This document shows positions 1 through 8,123 of a DNA stretch of 64,000 bases, piece by piece. The notes beneath the pieces are model-generated. The model had not been told where the DNA came from. It did not search any database and saw only the letters and a program-made list of their open reading frames with translations. Origin of the DNA: Allopusillimonas ginsengisoli (GTDB lineage: Bacteria > Pseudomonadota > Gammaproteobacteria > Burkholderiales > Burkholderiaceae_B). The position numbers were made by a program, and so were the translations under genes. The stretch lies in contig NZ_SDQE01000002.1 of the NCBI RefSeq assembly GCF_004153455.1, positions 62,001-126,000 of the forward strand, in the 5' to 3' direction. How positions within the stretch are numbered: position 1 is the first letter of the stretch; the number at the start of each line of letters is the position of its first letter.

Positions 1-417
1 CGGCGACTTGGGATTGGCAATCAGTACATTCATTGCCGTTCCTACCAGCGCCACCGGCTCCAACGACTTATAGGGATCGAAAGGGAAGCCCGGCATGATG
101 CTGGGCAAAATGACCAAATGCCCTGCCCCGCCCAATAGCAGGGTGTATCCGTCGGGCGTCGCCTTGACGACCGAGTTTGAACCGATGTTCCCACCCGCGC
201 CTGGACGGTTCTCTACAACGACACTAACGCCAAGGTTTTCTGAGAGACCCTTGGCCACGAGCCGTCCAAGCAGGTCAGTCGTTCCTCCGGGCGCAAACGG
301 CACCACCAGAACGATAGGCCGCGAGGGATAGGCCCCGGAAGCGGCCAGCGCTGAGGTAAACGGCAGTGTGACCAACGCACACGCGGTAATCACTACGCTG
401 AGAATTTTTTTCATCAT
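1..417 (-). CDS. Bug-family (TctC-like) solute receptor, 3' end outside window
   Basis: This is the N-terminal 139 codons of a tripartite-tricarboxylate-transporter-type periplasmic receptor; the rest lies beyond base 1. The start at 417 (an alternative ATG is at 414) follows a GAGG ribosome-binding site. A signal peptide is visible (MKK, hydrophobic core, ALA-like cleavage region), followed by the family hallmarks VVPFAPGG-TD and ENRPGAGGNIGS. It is the last visible gene of the minus-strand operon starting at 8794, and lies 50 bases after another Bug gene (468-1445), so the two may be receptors for related compounds. No TctA/TctB membrane genes are visible. The substrate cannot be read from the sequence; in this family it is usually a carboxylate. 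Confidence 0.9.
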   Translation of the reverse strand, partial: MMKKILSVVITACALVTLPFTSALAASGAYPSRPIVLVVPFAPGGTTDLLGRLVAKGLSENLGVSVVVENRPGAGGNIGSNSVVKATPDGYTLLLGGAGHLVILPSIMPGFPFDPYKSLEPVALVGTAMNVLIANPKSP

Positions 418-467
418 TAACGCCTCGATTGGAATTCATGAGCACAGAAGTAAATTGATCGCACGTT

Positions 468-1445
468 CTACTCGCGCTTTACGCCTGCTTTCTGGACCAC
501 TTCTCGCCATTTACTTATCTCTTCGTCGACAAAATCGCCGAACGCTGAAACAGGGCTGCCAACAGGCAGAACCAACTGTTTTTCAAGCGCCGTGCGAACA
601 TTGGGCTGACGGACAGCTTCCGCAAGGGCTTGGTTGATATGCGCGATAAGCTCGGGCGGCGTGCCTCCCGGCGCCCAGACAGATAGCCAGGAACTGACCT
701 GCATCTCATAGGCGCTGGATTCGCTGACAGTTGGTACGTTGGGGAGGAACGGGATGCGTTTGGCGCTTGGCGTTGCCAGCGCAGTGATAGCACCCTGTTC
801 AATGTGCGGCAACAGACCTTGCGCAGAGTCGCTCATGACTTGTATCCGTCCGGCAATCAGCTCGCTGGTTGCGCCCGCCGCCCCTTTGAACGGAACATGA
901 GTCATGCTCATTCCCGTGACTTGCTTTAGCAGCTCGCCTGCCACATGAGACGAGGTTCCGATGCCGCCTGAACCAAAGTTCAGCTGGTCGGGATGCTGTT
1001 TTGAATATGCCACAAGTTCCGGAAATGAACTTACGCCCAGCGACTTGGTCGTAACGATGACATGCGGAAGATCAGCAACCAGCGCCACCGGTACCAAGTC
1101 TTTCTTCAAGGTATAAGGGGCGGCATCATCCATTACCGCGTTAATGACGATAGACGTACCAGCAAAAAGCAGCGTATATCCGTCCGACCCCGATCTGGCG
1201 ACATAGGCCGCGCCGATATTTCCACCTGCTCCGGCTCTGTTCTCGATGACGACAGGCTTATCCCATTGCCTGGAAAGCTGGTCGGCCACCAGGCGAGCGA
1301 CAATATCAGTAACACCACCCGGCGAGAACGGAACTACTATCGTCACAGGTTTAGTCGGAAATGAGTTCACCTCAGTGGCGCAGGCTCCCGAGACAAAGCC
1401 TGCAAAGGTCGCTGCCACGACAATCGACATGAACAATCGTTTCAT
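468..1445 (-). CDS. Bug-family (TctC-like) periplasmic solute receptor
   Basis: A 325-residue, full-length Bug receptor. I place the start at 1445 (MKRLFMS) because GGAA lies just upstream and a signal peptide begins directly there; a longer reading frame to 1481 has no such support. Hallmarks are VVPFSPGGVTD and ENRAGAGGNIG in the ligand-binding N-terminal lobe. The protein should be secreted and bind a small carboxylate-like compound. It follows the amidohydrolase gene (1474-2325) by 28 bases and precedes a second Bug gene, so it sits at the distal end of the imide/maleate-type operon and may capture that pathway's substrate. No transporter membrane subunits are adjacent. Confidence 0.92.
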   Translation of the reverse strand: MKRLFMSIVVAATFAGFVSGACATEVNSFPTKPVTIVVPFSPGGVTDIVARLVADQLSRQWDKPVVIENRAGAGGNIGAAYVARSGSDGYTLLFAGTSIVINAVMDDAAPYTLKKDLVPVALVADLPHVIVTTKSLGVSSFPELVAYSKQHPDQLNFGSGGIGTSSHVAGELLKQVTGMSMTHVPFKGAAGATSELIAGRIQVMSDSAQGLLPHIEQGAITALATPSAKRIPFLPNVPTVSESSAYEMQVSSWLSVWAPGGTPPELIAHINQALAEAVRQPNVRTALEKQLVLPVGSPVSAFGDFVDEEISKWREVVQKAGVKRE

Positions 1446-1473
1446 TGTGATTTCCTTTGTGCGTTGTATTAGC

Positions 1474-2325
1474 TCAATCACTGTTCAGCTTCAACAGCCT
1501 GGCTGCCGTATTCCATAACACATCGGCCAGATGATTCTCTGACAATCCAAGCGATTTATAGCCGTCCACAGCCACGCCCAGGGGACGGCTGGGGTAAGCA
1601 GAAGCAAAAACGAACCGCTCCTGGGCCACGGTGCTGATAGCGCGGGTATAGTGCTCCTCGCCAGGCAGCCCAACGTGATACATATCCGGCATCAGATAAA
1701 CATTCGGCCGCCTGGCAACGACACCGCATAGCTCCAGTGCATAAGGCCAACAGCCATGTGAAACGACAATCTTGAGGTCGGGAAAGCGGGCAGCCAGGCG
1801 ATCCACCTGCAACGCCCCTCCAAAATGAATCCCGTTCCCGCCCATGGGCCCCAGCGTCAGTACGGCAGGATAATCATGCTTCAAGCACACTTCATAGAAT
1901 CCGAACAGCCGCTCGTCGTCTGCATGCATATGTTCTTCGTAGCCGCCCGGATCAATCGCAATGCCCTTGAACCCGTAGTCCCGAATGAACGAATCAGCCT
2001 CTTTTTCACTTTGCTTGCCGCGAAACGGATTTACTCCCGCCTGAGCGTAAAAGCGGCCAGGATAAAGATTGCAGATTTCAGCCAAATCGGCATTGGTCAC
2101 CTCCCCTCGAAAATCGGTGCACTGACGCCCGTTCATCACCCCGATCTCGATATTCGCCTCGTCCATCTCCCGAAACATCAGATCCACGGACTGGGCCACT
2201 ACGGAAGGAGCAGGTTCCACCCCCTGCAACCGATTGAACCTGGTAAAGCCGGCCTTCTCCCATATTGCAGTCTTGAGATAACTGTGCAGTGGTGGACGAA
2301 GCCGAAAATCAATTACACGTGTCAT
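1474..2325 (-). CDS. amidohydrolase-2-type TIM-barrel protein lacking the HxH motif
   Basis: A 283-residue protein of the amidohydrolase-related (Amidohydro_2) superfamily, which contains decarboxylases and lactonases such as ACMSD and LigI. The N-terminus reads VIDFRLRPP where active metalloenzymes of the family carry DxHxH, so the first metal ligands are replaced. Downstream landmarks remain: KGIAIDPGG, DLKIVVSHG with a candidate strand-5 histidine, and FASAYP where many relatives have GSDYP. It lies 9 bases after a paralogue (2335-3189) with the same RxRPP feature. They could form a heteromeric or two-step pair in the operon. A role in hydrolysis or decarboxylation of a ring-opened intermediate is inference; loss of catalysis is possible. 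Confidence 0.8.
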   Translation of the reverse strand: MTRVIDFRLRPPLHSYLKTAIWEKAGFTRFNRLQGVEPAPSVVAQSVDLMFREMDEANIEIGVMNGRQCTDFRGEVTNADLAEICNLYPGRFYAQAGVNPFRGKQSEKEADSFIRDYGFKGIAIDPGGYEEHMHADDERLFGFYEVCLKHDYPAVLTLGPMGGNGIHFGGALQVDRLAARFPDLKIVVSHGCWPYALELCGVVARRPNVYLMPDMYHVGLPGEEHYTRAISTVAQERFVFASAYPSRPLGVAVDGYKSLGLSENHLADVLWNTAARLLKLNSD

Positions 2326-2334
2326 GTTGTTGCC

Positions 2335-3189
2335 TCACAAGTTGAGCAAACGCTTGGCGTTGAGCCCGATGGCTTTTTCCAGCGATTCGGGACTGAACGG
2401 TAGTTGGATGAACTCATCAACCGTGGCTTTCAGGTTGCGCAGGGGGTAAGCGGTGCCAAAAAGGTACTGATCGGCCATGAACGAATTGGCGGCTTCCACG
2501 TAGGGTTGTGTTCCCGGGCGAAACTGGAACGAGTCGGGAGACACATACACATTTCTGTGCTTCATCGATACAGCAACTGCCTTGAGCACTTCCGGCCATG
2601 CGCCATGAACAATGATTATCTTCAAGTCTGGAAATCGTGTGGCGACACGATCAATGGCAATCGGATCCGCAAAGCCTATGTCTGGTCCGGCCAGTGGTCC
2701 TGACATGATCGCGACCGGGCAGTCGTGATAGATGCAGCGCTCATAAATGTGGTTCAGTCTTTCGTCATCCGCAGCCGCGTTGATCGCTCGGCAGGGCTCG
2801 ATGAATATGCCCTTCAACCCTTCCCTGCCTACATACTCGTCAATTTCCGCGATGGCATCATGCAAGATGTTGGATACATCGATGCCCGCGAAACCCACAA
2901 TTCGATTCCTGTATTTGTTCTGCAAGGACACGATGTGATCATTCGCGAGAATTCCTGCCGGGAACTTGAGCGTTCCCATGTCGATGGCAGGGCTGTTTCT
3001 GCCCATGGCAACGCCCACGGAAATACCCGCCTCATCCATCTCTGAGATGAACTCGTCAACGGAGTCGTTCATGAAGGCCGAAGACGCTTGTGCCCCGCTA
3101 CGCGCCTGAAGGCTCGAAACGAAGTCTTTCTGAAAATACGCATTGAACTCGGGCGTGGGCGGACGGCAGCGGAAGTCTACGATATACAT
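2335..3189 (-). CDS. amidohydrolase-2-type TIM-barrel protein (paralogue)
   Basis: A 284-residue paralogue of the next gene in the operon. I prefer the start at 3189 (MYIVDFRCRPP) because it aligns with the paralogue's N-terminus; an ATG at 3204 would add five residues, and neither has a strong ribosome-binding site. As in the paralogue, the metal-binding HxH is replaced by RxR, while DLKIIIVHG and FGTAYP correspond to later active-site strands. The gene follows the lyase gene (3251-4144) by 61 bases. It is a member of the same catabolic operon; its substrate is unknown. Confidence 0.78.
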   Translation of the reverse strand: MYIVDFRCRPPTPEFNAYFQKDFVSSLQARSGAQASSAFMNDSVDEFISEMDEAGISVGVAMGRNSPAIDMGTLKFPAGILANDHIVSLQNKYRNRIVGFAGIDVSNILHDAIAEIDEYVGREGLKGIFIEPCRAINAAADDERLNHIYERCIYHDCPVAIMSGPLAGPDIGFADPIAIDRVATRFPDLKIIIVHGAWPEVLKAVAVSMKHRNVYVSPDSFQFRPGTQPYVEAANSFMADQYLFGTAYPLRNLKATVDEFIQLPFSPESLEKAIGLNAKRLLNL

Positions 3190-3250
3190 GGTGTCATTTC
3201 TCATGGCATTGAAGGGAAGTGCTCGAACGTTTGGCTTACGGATTACGCAT

Positions 3251-4144
3251 TCAGTCTCCAGAAGACAACTGTGATTTGGCATGGGTCTCTGCAGCGTAGG
3301 CCTCTCCCAGCTCGAGCAATGCTCTGGTGCCGATCAGGTCGTTAAGCCCTTGAAAGTCGTACATCCTGTCTTTGAATGGCAGGTTGGACCTATGCGTTTT
3401 CAGTGACGAGTAATAGTCGACCGCTGTGCGCGACACTGCGCGGGCAATGCCTCCTGGAAAAATAATGATCCGGAAGCCCAAGCGTTCGAGGTCATCTGCG
3501 CCCAGCGGAGGCGTGTCCCCGCCTTCCACCACGTTGGCAAGCAATGGAATGCGCCTGGAAAAAGAAGTACATACCTCCTGAATCTCCAGATGCGTGCGAG
3601 GGGCTTCAATGAATAAGGCATCCGCGCCAGCTTCCACATACCGCTCCGCGCGCTCCATCGCCGCGCCAAACCCTTCTGCCGCGATAGCATCCGTGCGAGC
3701 GATGATGACGGTGTCTTCATCGCGACGCGCATCGACCGCTGCCTGTATCTTGCCTACCATCTCATCGCAGGAAACCAACGACTTGCCACGCAAGTGCCCA
3801 CAACGCTTGGGAAAGCTTTGATCCTCAAGCTGGATGGCGCTTGCGCCCGCCTTTTCAAACATGCGAACCGTGCGCTGCACATTCAAGGCATTACCGTACC
3901 CAGTGTCTGCGTCCACGATCAGAGGCACATCGACACTGTCGTGGATCAATGCGAGCGTTTCATAGACTTCGCTCATGGTGGTCAACCCGATATCCGGATA
4001 ACCCAAACGTGCATGTGCGATGGCAGCGCCGGACAGGTACAGCGCCGGAAAGTCATATCTGGCTGCGATGCGCGCAGTCAGCGCGTCATATACGCCTGGA
4101 GCGACGATGGCCTTGTCCAGGCTGAGCAGGGCTTTGACAGACAT
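3251..4144 (-). CDS. isocitrate lyase/PEP mutase-family C-C lyase
   Basis: A 297-residue protein of the phosphoenolpyruvate mutase/isocitrate lyase superfamily. The start at 4144 follows AAGGAA. Metal-binding acidic residues lie around D78-A-D80 and E107, and the KRCGH motif with candidate catalytic Cys115 is present. That cysteine marks true lyases (isocitrate, 2-methylisocitrate, 2,3-dimethylmalate lyases) rather than phosphonate mutases. Known family reaction: retro-aldol cleavage of a 2-hydroxy dicarboxylate, giving pyruvate, glyoxylate or similar plus a carboxylate. It follows leuD-like and leuC-like genes by 41 bases. The nicotinate pathway of Eubacterium barkeri likewise couples a LeuCD-type dimethylmaleate hydratase to a dimethylmalate lyase of this superfamily, so a malate-derivative lyase is the best guess. 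Confidence 0.85.
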   Translation of the reverse strand: MSVKALLSLDKAIVAPGVYDALTARIAARYDFPALYLSGAAIAHARLGYPDIGLTTMSEVYETLALIHDSVDVPLIVDADTGYGNALNVQRTVRMFEKAGASAIQLEDQSFPKRCGHLRGKSLVSCDEMVGKIQAAVDARRDEDTVIIARTDAIAAEGFGAAMERAERYVEAGADALFIEAPRTHLEIQEVCTSFSRRIPLLANVVEGGDTPPLGADDLERLGFRIIIFPGGIARAVSRTAVDYYSSLKTHRSNLPFKDRMYDFQGLNDLIGTRALLELGEAYAAETHAKSQLSSGD

Positions 4145-4185
4145 ACATTTATTCCTTGGTCGTAAGTGGCTGTTCAAGCGAAACG

Positions 4186-4833
4186 CTATCCACAATCTTT
4201 CATCTTCTGGTGAGCATCATGTTGAATGCGCGCCCAGGGCCTCGCCCTAAAGTAGGCTTCTTCGAAGCTGTCTATGCGATCTCGATAGCTCAAGGTGAGC
4301 TCGATCTCATCCACTCCCTTCAGAAGGCAGTCGCGCCAGAATGCGTCAATCGAGAACGTTGCGGTATCGCCGTCGGGCAGCACAACGGTCTGCTCTTGCA
4401 GATCCACCGTCACCTGATTTCCTTTGCCAGCGAGAATATGGGCGCGAACCCCAGCAACGGTGCTTTCGCTCAGCCTGATGGGGAGAATGCCGTTCTTCAG
4501 GCAGTTGTTATAGAAAATATCTCCGAAGCTAGGTCCGATGATTGCCCGAAATCCATAGTCGGCTAACGCATACACGGCAGCCTCGCGAGAGGACCCACAT
4601 CCAAAGTTCACGTCTGTGATCAGTAGTGTTGCTTCACGAAAAGCAGGAAGGTTCAAAACAAAATCCGGTCGCTCGCGCCCATCGGCATCGAACCGCAGAT
4701 CGTGAAAGAGAATGCGCTTGTATCCTGTCGAGCGGTCGGTCTTCAGAAAACGACCCGGGATGATCTGATCGGTATCAATATTGCGGCCCGCAAGGGGCGC
4801 CGCTGTACCGGTTAATTGAGTAAAAGGTTGCAT
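4186..4833 (-). CDS. LeuD-type hydro-lyase small subunit
   Basis: A 215-residue protein, the usual length for the 3-isopropylmalate dehydratase small subunit. The start at 4833 (MQPFTQLTG) lies 2 bases after the large-subunit stop. Landmarks are NIDTDQIIPGRFL near the N-terminus and FGCGSSREAAVYAL, the swivelling-domain loop that contacts substrate. With the large subunit it forms a [4Fe-4S] hydro-lyase. Because leuA and leuB are absent and the neighbours are catabolic hydrolases and a lyase, hydration of a maleate or alkylmaleate (as by HbzIJ maleate hydratase or DmdAB) is more likely than leucine synthesis. Substrate specificity is inferred from context. Confidence 0.88.
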   Translation of the reverse strand: MQPFTQLTGTAAPLAGRNIDTDQIIPGRFLKTDRSTGYKRILFHDLRFDADGRERPDFVLNLPAFREATLLITDVNFGCGSSREAAVYALADYGFRAIIGPSFGDIFYNNCLKNGILPIRLSESTVAGVRAHILAGKGNQVTVDLQEQTVVLPDGDTATFSIDAFWRDCLLKGVDEIELTLSYRDRIDSFEEAYFRARPWARIQHDAHQKMKDCG

Positions 4834-4835
4834 TG

Positions 4836-6260
4836 TCAGGCTTCGAGTAAAGTACGCACATCGGTCAACTTTCCGGTCACCGCAGCGGCTGCGGCCATGG
4901 CAGGGCTCATGAGATGTGTGCGAGACCCAGGCCCCTGGCGCCCGACGAAATTTCGATTGGATGTCGAGGCACAGCGCTTTCCTGGCGCGACGACATCGCC
5001 ATTCATCGCGGCACACATTGAACAACCCGACTCAAGCCATAGCAGCCCCGCGTCCTTAAAAATTCTATCCAGCCCTTCTGCTTCCGCCGCGCGTTTTACG
5101 GCCGTCGACCCGGGCACCACGATGGCAGGCACAGCCGCCTTTCGGCCCTTCATCACCTGGGCGACGGCACGAAGATCTTCGATGCGTCCATTGGTGCACG
5201 ACCCAATAAAAACCTGATCGATCCGAATCTGATCGAGCCGCTGGCCAGGACGCAGACCCATATAAGCCTGTGCAGCCTCCATGGCCGCGCGCCTCGCCGC
5301 GTCTTTGACCGAACCGGGGTCCGGGACGCGGCCACTGATAGGTAGCGCATCCTCAGGGCTGGTACCCCACGTCACCGTAGGCTCCATCTGTGTACCGTCC
5401 AGCTCTATTTCATGATCGAAGCCTGCCCCCTCATCCGTAGGCAGCGTCTTCCAGTAAGCGACTGCTGTGTCCCAGTCCTTGCCCACTGGCGAGTAAGGAA
5501 GTGCCCTCAGATAAGAGAAAGTCTTGTCGTCAGGCGCCACCATGCCGCAACGGGCACCCGCTTCGATAGACATATTGCAGATTGTCAGGCGCTCTTCAAT
5601 CGACATCTCGTCAATCACAGTGCCTGCGTATTCAATGGCGTAGCCTGTTGCGCCGGAAGAGCCGATTCTTGAAATAATCGACAAAATCACATCCTTTGCA
5701 CTCACCTCCGGTGAACGCTTTCCGGAAATGGTGATACGCATCGTTTTGGGGCGACGCTGCCAGAGCGCTTGTGTCGCGAGCACATGCGCGTTCTCGGATT
5801 GGCCGATACCGAACGCGATGGCGCCCAATGCGCCATGCGTTGAGGTGTGGCTATCACTGCACACAACCACTTGCCCCGGAAGCGTAATACCCATCTCAGG
5901 GCCTGCAACATGCACGATGCCCTGGCGAGGGTGAGCCAATGAGAAGTTCGTAATGCCAGCCCACCTCAGATTGTCGTCGAAGGTGTGTATCATGTGAGCG
6001 ATTTCGGGCGAGGCGGCAGCGCTGGCATCGCGCGAATGCGTTGGCACATAATGATCCGCCATGCCAAACACATGCTGCGGATATCTGACGCTCAGTCCGC
6101 GCCGGCGCAATTCCGCGAAGGCGTGAAATGACCCCTCATGAATAATGTCTCTATCGATATACAAGAGTGATGGGGATTCGCAGCCAGCAATGATTTCATG
6201 GCTGTCCCATATCTTGTCGAACATGGTGCGAGCCCGCATCAAGGGCGCTGTTTCAGGCAT
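4836..6260 (-). CDS. LeuC-type [4Fe-4S] hydro-lyase large subunit
   Basis: A 474-residue aconitase-family large subunit. Typical motifs are KIWDSHEI at the N-terminus, the VCSDSHTSTHGALG segment, SCTNGR and GCSMC; the last two hold the three cysteines that bind the iron-sulfur cluster. The first ATG (6260) overlaps the preceding deacetylase-family gene by 8 bases; an internal ATG at 6239 would start nearer the conserved core. Together with the small subunit it should interconvert a 2-ene dicarboxylate and a hydroxy dicarboxylate in the cytoplasm. Its position between a ring-opening/amidase set and a C-C lyase suggests it makes the malate derivative that the lyase cleaves. Confidence 0.9.
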   Translation of the reverse strand: MPETAPLMRARTMFDKIWDSHEIIAGCESPSLLYIDRDIIHEGSFHAFAELRRRGLSVRYPQHVFGMADHYVPTHSRDASAAASPEIAHMIHTFDDNLRWAGITNFSLAHPRQGIVHVAGPEMGITLPGQVVVCSDSHTSTHGALGAIAFGIGQSENAHVLATQALWQRRPKTMRITISGKRSPEVSAKDVILSIISRIGSSGATGYAIEYAGTVIDEMSIEERLTICNMSIEAGARCGMVAPDDKTFSYLRALPYSPVGKDWDTAVAYWKTLPTDEGAGFDHEIELDGTQMEPTVTWGTSPEDALPISGRVPDPGSVKDAARRAAMEAAQAYMGLRPGQRLDQIRIDQVFIGSCTNGRIEDLRAVAQVMKGRKAAVPAIVVPGSTAVKRAAEAEGLDRIFKDAGLLWLESGCSMCAAMNGDVVAPGKRCASTSNRNFVGRQGPGSRTHLMSPAMAAAAAVTGKLTDVRTLLEA

Positions 6261-7191
6261 CCGGAAGCTCCCCGGCAGGTCTGAACGCAGTCAGAATCTC
6301 GCCAGCCGTTGCCGCCCAAACGCCCTCGTGCGCCAACATATATGACAATGCTTCGCGAACCTTGCCAATACGGTAAGGCACGCCGCTGATCCAGGCATGC
6401 AATGGGACACTGACGACTCGTCCGCCGTACTGTAGAGACTCACGATACAAGACATCAAATCTGGCCTTTGTCTGCCGCAGCCATTCCTCTTCGTCCTGGA
6501 AAAAATCAAAAGTGAGCGAAAGATCGCTTGACTCGTGTTCAAGCGGCATTGAGTACAGAACGCCTTCGTCAGTCTGCATGGCGTAAGGCATATCATCATT
6601 TACCCAGTCGCAACAGTATTCAATACCATGCCTTGCCAGCAGAGAGGGCGTATTGAAAGATTGGCTGCGACCCGGAGAAAGCCACCCTTTGACGGGCTGG
6701 CCTGTAGCCTCGCGCAACGTCTGAAGCGATTCCACGATCTGCGCGGACTCGTCCGCTGCAGAGAGGCCGGTGTAGTGAAGATGCCCCATATCGACACCAT
6801 GGGCGATGTACGCTACGTTATGCGATTGCAGATGTTCCATCAGAGCGGGATAACGCCGCGCGATGGCGGAATTCAATGCGACCGATGCGGGGATGTTCAG
6901 TTCTTTAAGCACTTCGAGAATGCGAAAAATGCCCACCCGGTTGCCATAGTCCCGTCCTGAATAATGGCGAAAGTCCGGATAAGGCATAGTCAGGCCACCC
7001 GTAGGGCGAAAAGGCTTTGCTGGCGCATTGAGCGGAAACCACTGGAGTATTGGAGTCACCCAAAGGGCTACACGAGCGTCATTGGGCCATTTCACCACCG
7101 AGCGCTCGAGCAGGTCACTCCACGGATAGAGCGAGTGATCCATGCCATAACGGCGAGCGGGATAGCTCAGGTATTCGTCAGTCAGTGTCAT
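6253..7191 (-). CDS. NodB/PuuE-like polysaccharide-deacetylase-fold hydrolase
   Basis: A 312-residue protein of the polysaccharide deacetylase superfamily, closest in style to the PuuE allantoinase group rather than to chitin or peptidoglycan deacetylases. RDYGNRVG is present, AHGVDMGH is a likely active-site segment, and there is no classic TFDDG motif and no signal peptide. PuuE-like enzymes open cyclic amides, and from memory bacterial cyclic imide hydrolases belong near here. It lies 11 bases after a paralogue (7203-8123) and overlaps leuC. A cytoplasmic ring-opening hydrolase is likely; whether the pair acts as a heteromer or on different substrates is unknown. Confidence 0.83.
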   Translation of the reverse strand: MTLTDEYLSYPARRYGMDHSLYPWSDLLERSVVKWPNDARVALWVTPILQWFPLNAPAKPFRPTGGLTMPYPDFRHYSGRDYGNRVGIFRILEVLKELNIPASVALNSAIARRYPALMEHLQSHNVAYIAHGVDMGHLHYTGLSAADESAQIVESLQTLREATGQPVKGWLSPGRSQSFNTPSLLARHGIEYCCDWVNDDMPYAMQTDEGVLYSMPLEHESSDLSLTFDFFQDEEEWLRQTKARFDVLYRESLQYGGRVVSVPLHAWISGVPYRIGKVREALSYMLAHEGVWAATAGEILTAFRPAGELPDA

Positions 7192-7202
7192 GTGTCGTGC
7201 TC

Positions 7203-8123
7203 TCAGCGATTTGTTGCAGCGATGGATTCTGCGAACGGGCCATAATAATGATCAAGATAGTGCTGCGCGATCTCGCGCCCCGTTGCCAGCCATACCTTCT
7301 TATGGCCAGAGATATAAGCCAAAGCTTCCGCAAAGGCATCTATCCGATGCGGTCGTCCGACCAGGTAGGGATGCAAGGGAATACACATTACCGTCCCAGA
7401 GGTCTCGCCCTCCTTGTACAACTGATCGAACTGGCGCTTGATGATTTCTCCATAGTGTTCAGGCGTGTGCTTGTTCACGTTGTAGGAAATGGTGTCGTTC
7501 ATCTCCAGCGAATAGGGAATGCTGATGAGACGCCCTGACGCGACATTGATGGGCGTGGGTTGGTCATCGTGGAAAAGATCACAGGTGTATAGGACCCCCT
7601 CCTCCGCCAGGACATCCAGACTCCAGGGGTTGTTCGACAGCGCCGGAGAAAGCCATCCATCGAGCGTCTGACCGGTTGTCCTGTGGATGGTCTTGCGCGC
7701 GTCAATCACGATCTCGCGCTCCTGCTCTTTGTCGAGCCCGTATACGTATCGGGTGTTGTAAATGCCGTGGGAAAAGAACTCCCACCCCCGATCGGCGCAT
7801 GCTGTAATGATCTCTGGATGGTGATCGCACATCGCTACGTTCAATGAGACGGATCCACGGAAGCCGTAGTCGTCCATCGCGCTCATCATCCGCCGCCAAC
7901 CCGCCCGGTTACCATAGTCGCGGTGTGAGTATCCCAGGACGTCCGGACTGGGGCGAGGCCAAGGCGACCGCAACGGATTCATTGGCGGATCGAATTCATA
8001 GAACTCGATATTGGGAGCAACCCATACGGCAATTTGCGCATCGCCTGGCCATTTGATCACCGGGCGATTGAAATAGGGCAAGTAGTCGTAAAGGTGCAGA
8101 TCGCTTACTTGCTCGTGGCTCAT
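7203..8123 (-). CDS. NodB/PuuE-like polysaccharide-deacetylase-fold hydrolase (paralogue)
   Basis: A 306-residue paralogue of the next gene, with HRDYGNRAGWRR and FSHGIYNTRY at equivalent positions and no signal peptide. The start overlaps the amidase stop as ATGA, so translation is coupled. Shared features with PuuE allantoinase suggest hydrolysis of a C-N bond in a cyclic amide, imide or ureide. Together with the downstream paralogue and the upstream isochorismatase-like amidase it would give two successive amide cleavages. The exact ring substrate is not deducible. Confidence 0.83.
   Translation of the reverse strand: MSHEQVSDLHLYDYLPYFNRPVIKWPGDAQIAVWVAPNIEFYEFDPPMNPLRSPWPRPSPDVLGYSHRDYGNRAGWRRMMSAMDDYGFRGSVSLNVAMCDHHPEIITACADRGWEFFSHGIYNTRYVYGLDKEQEREIVIDARKTIHRTTGQTLDGWLSPALSNNPWSLDVLAEEGVLYTCDLFHDDQPTPINVASGRLISIPYSLEMNDTISYNVNKHTPEHYGEIIKRQFDQLYKEGETSGTVMCIPLHPYLVGRPHRIDAFAEALAYISGHKKVWLATGREIAQHYLDHYYGPFAESIAATNR

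Noticed and set aside
4186-6260. Leucine biosynthesis leuCD
   Set aside because: No leuA or leuB nearby; the genes are embedded in a hydrolase/lyase operon with a GntR regulator, so a catabolic hydro-lyase is more likely.
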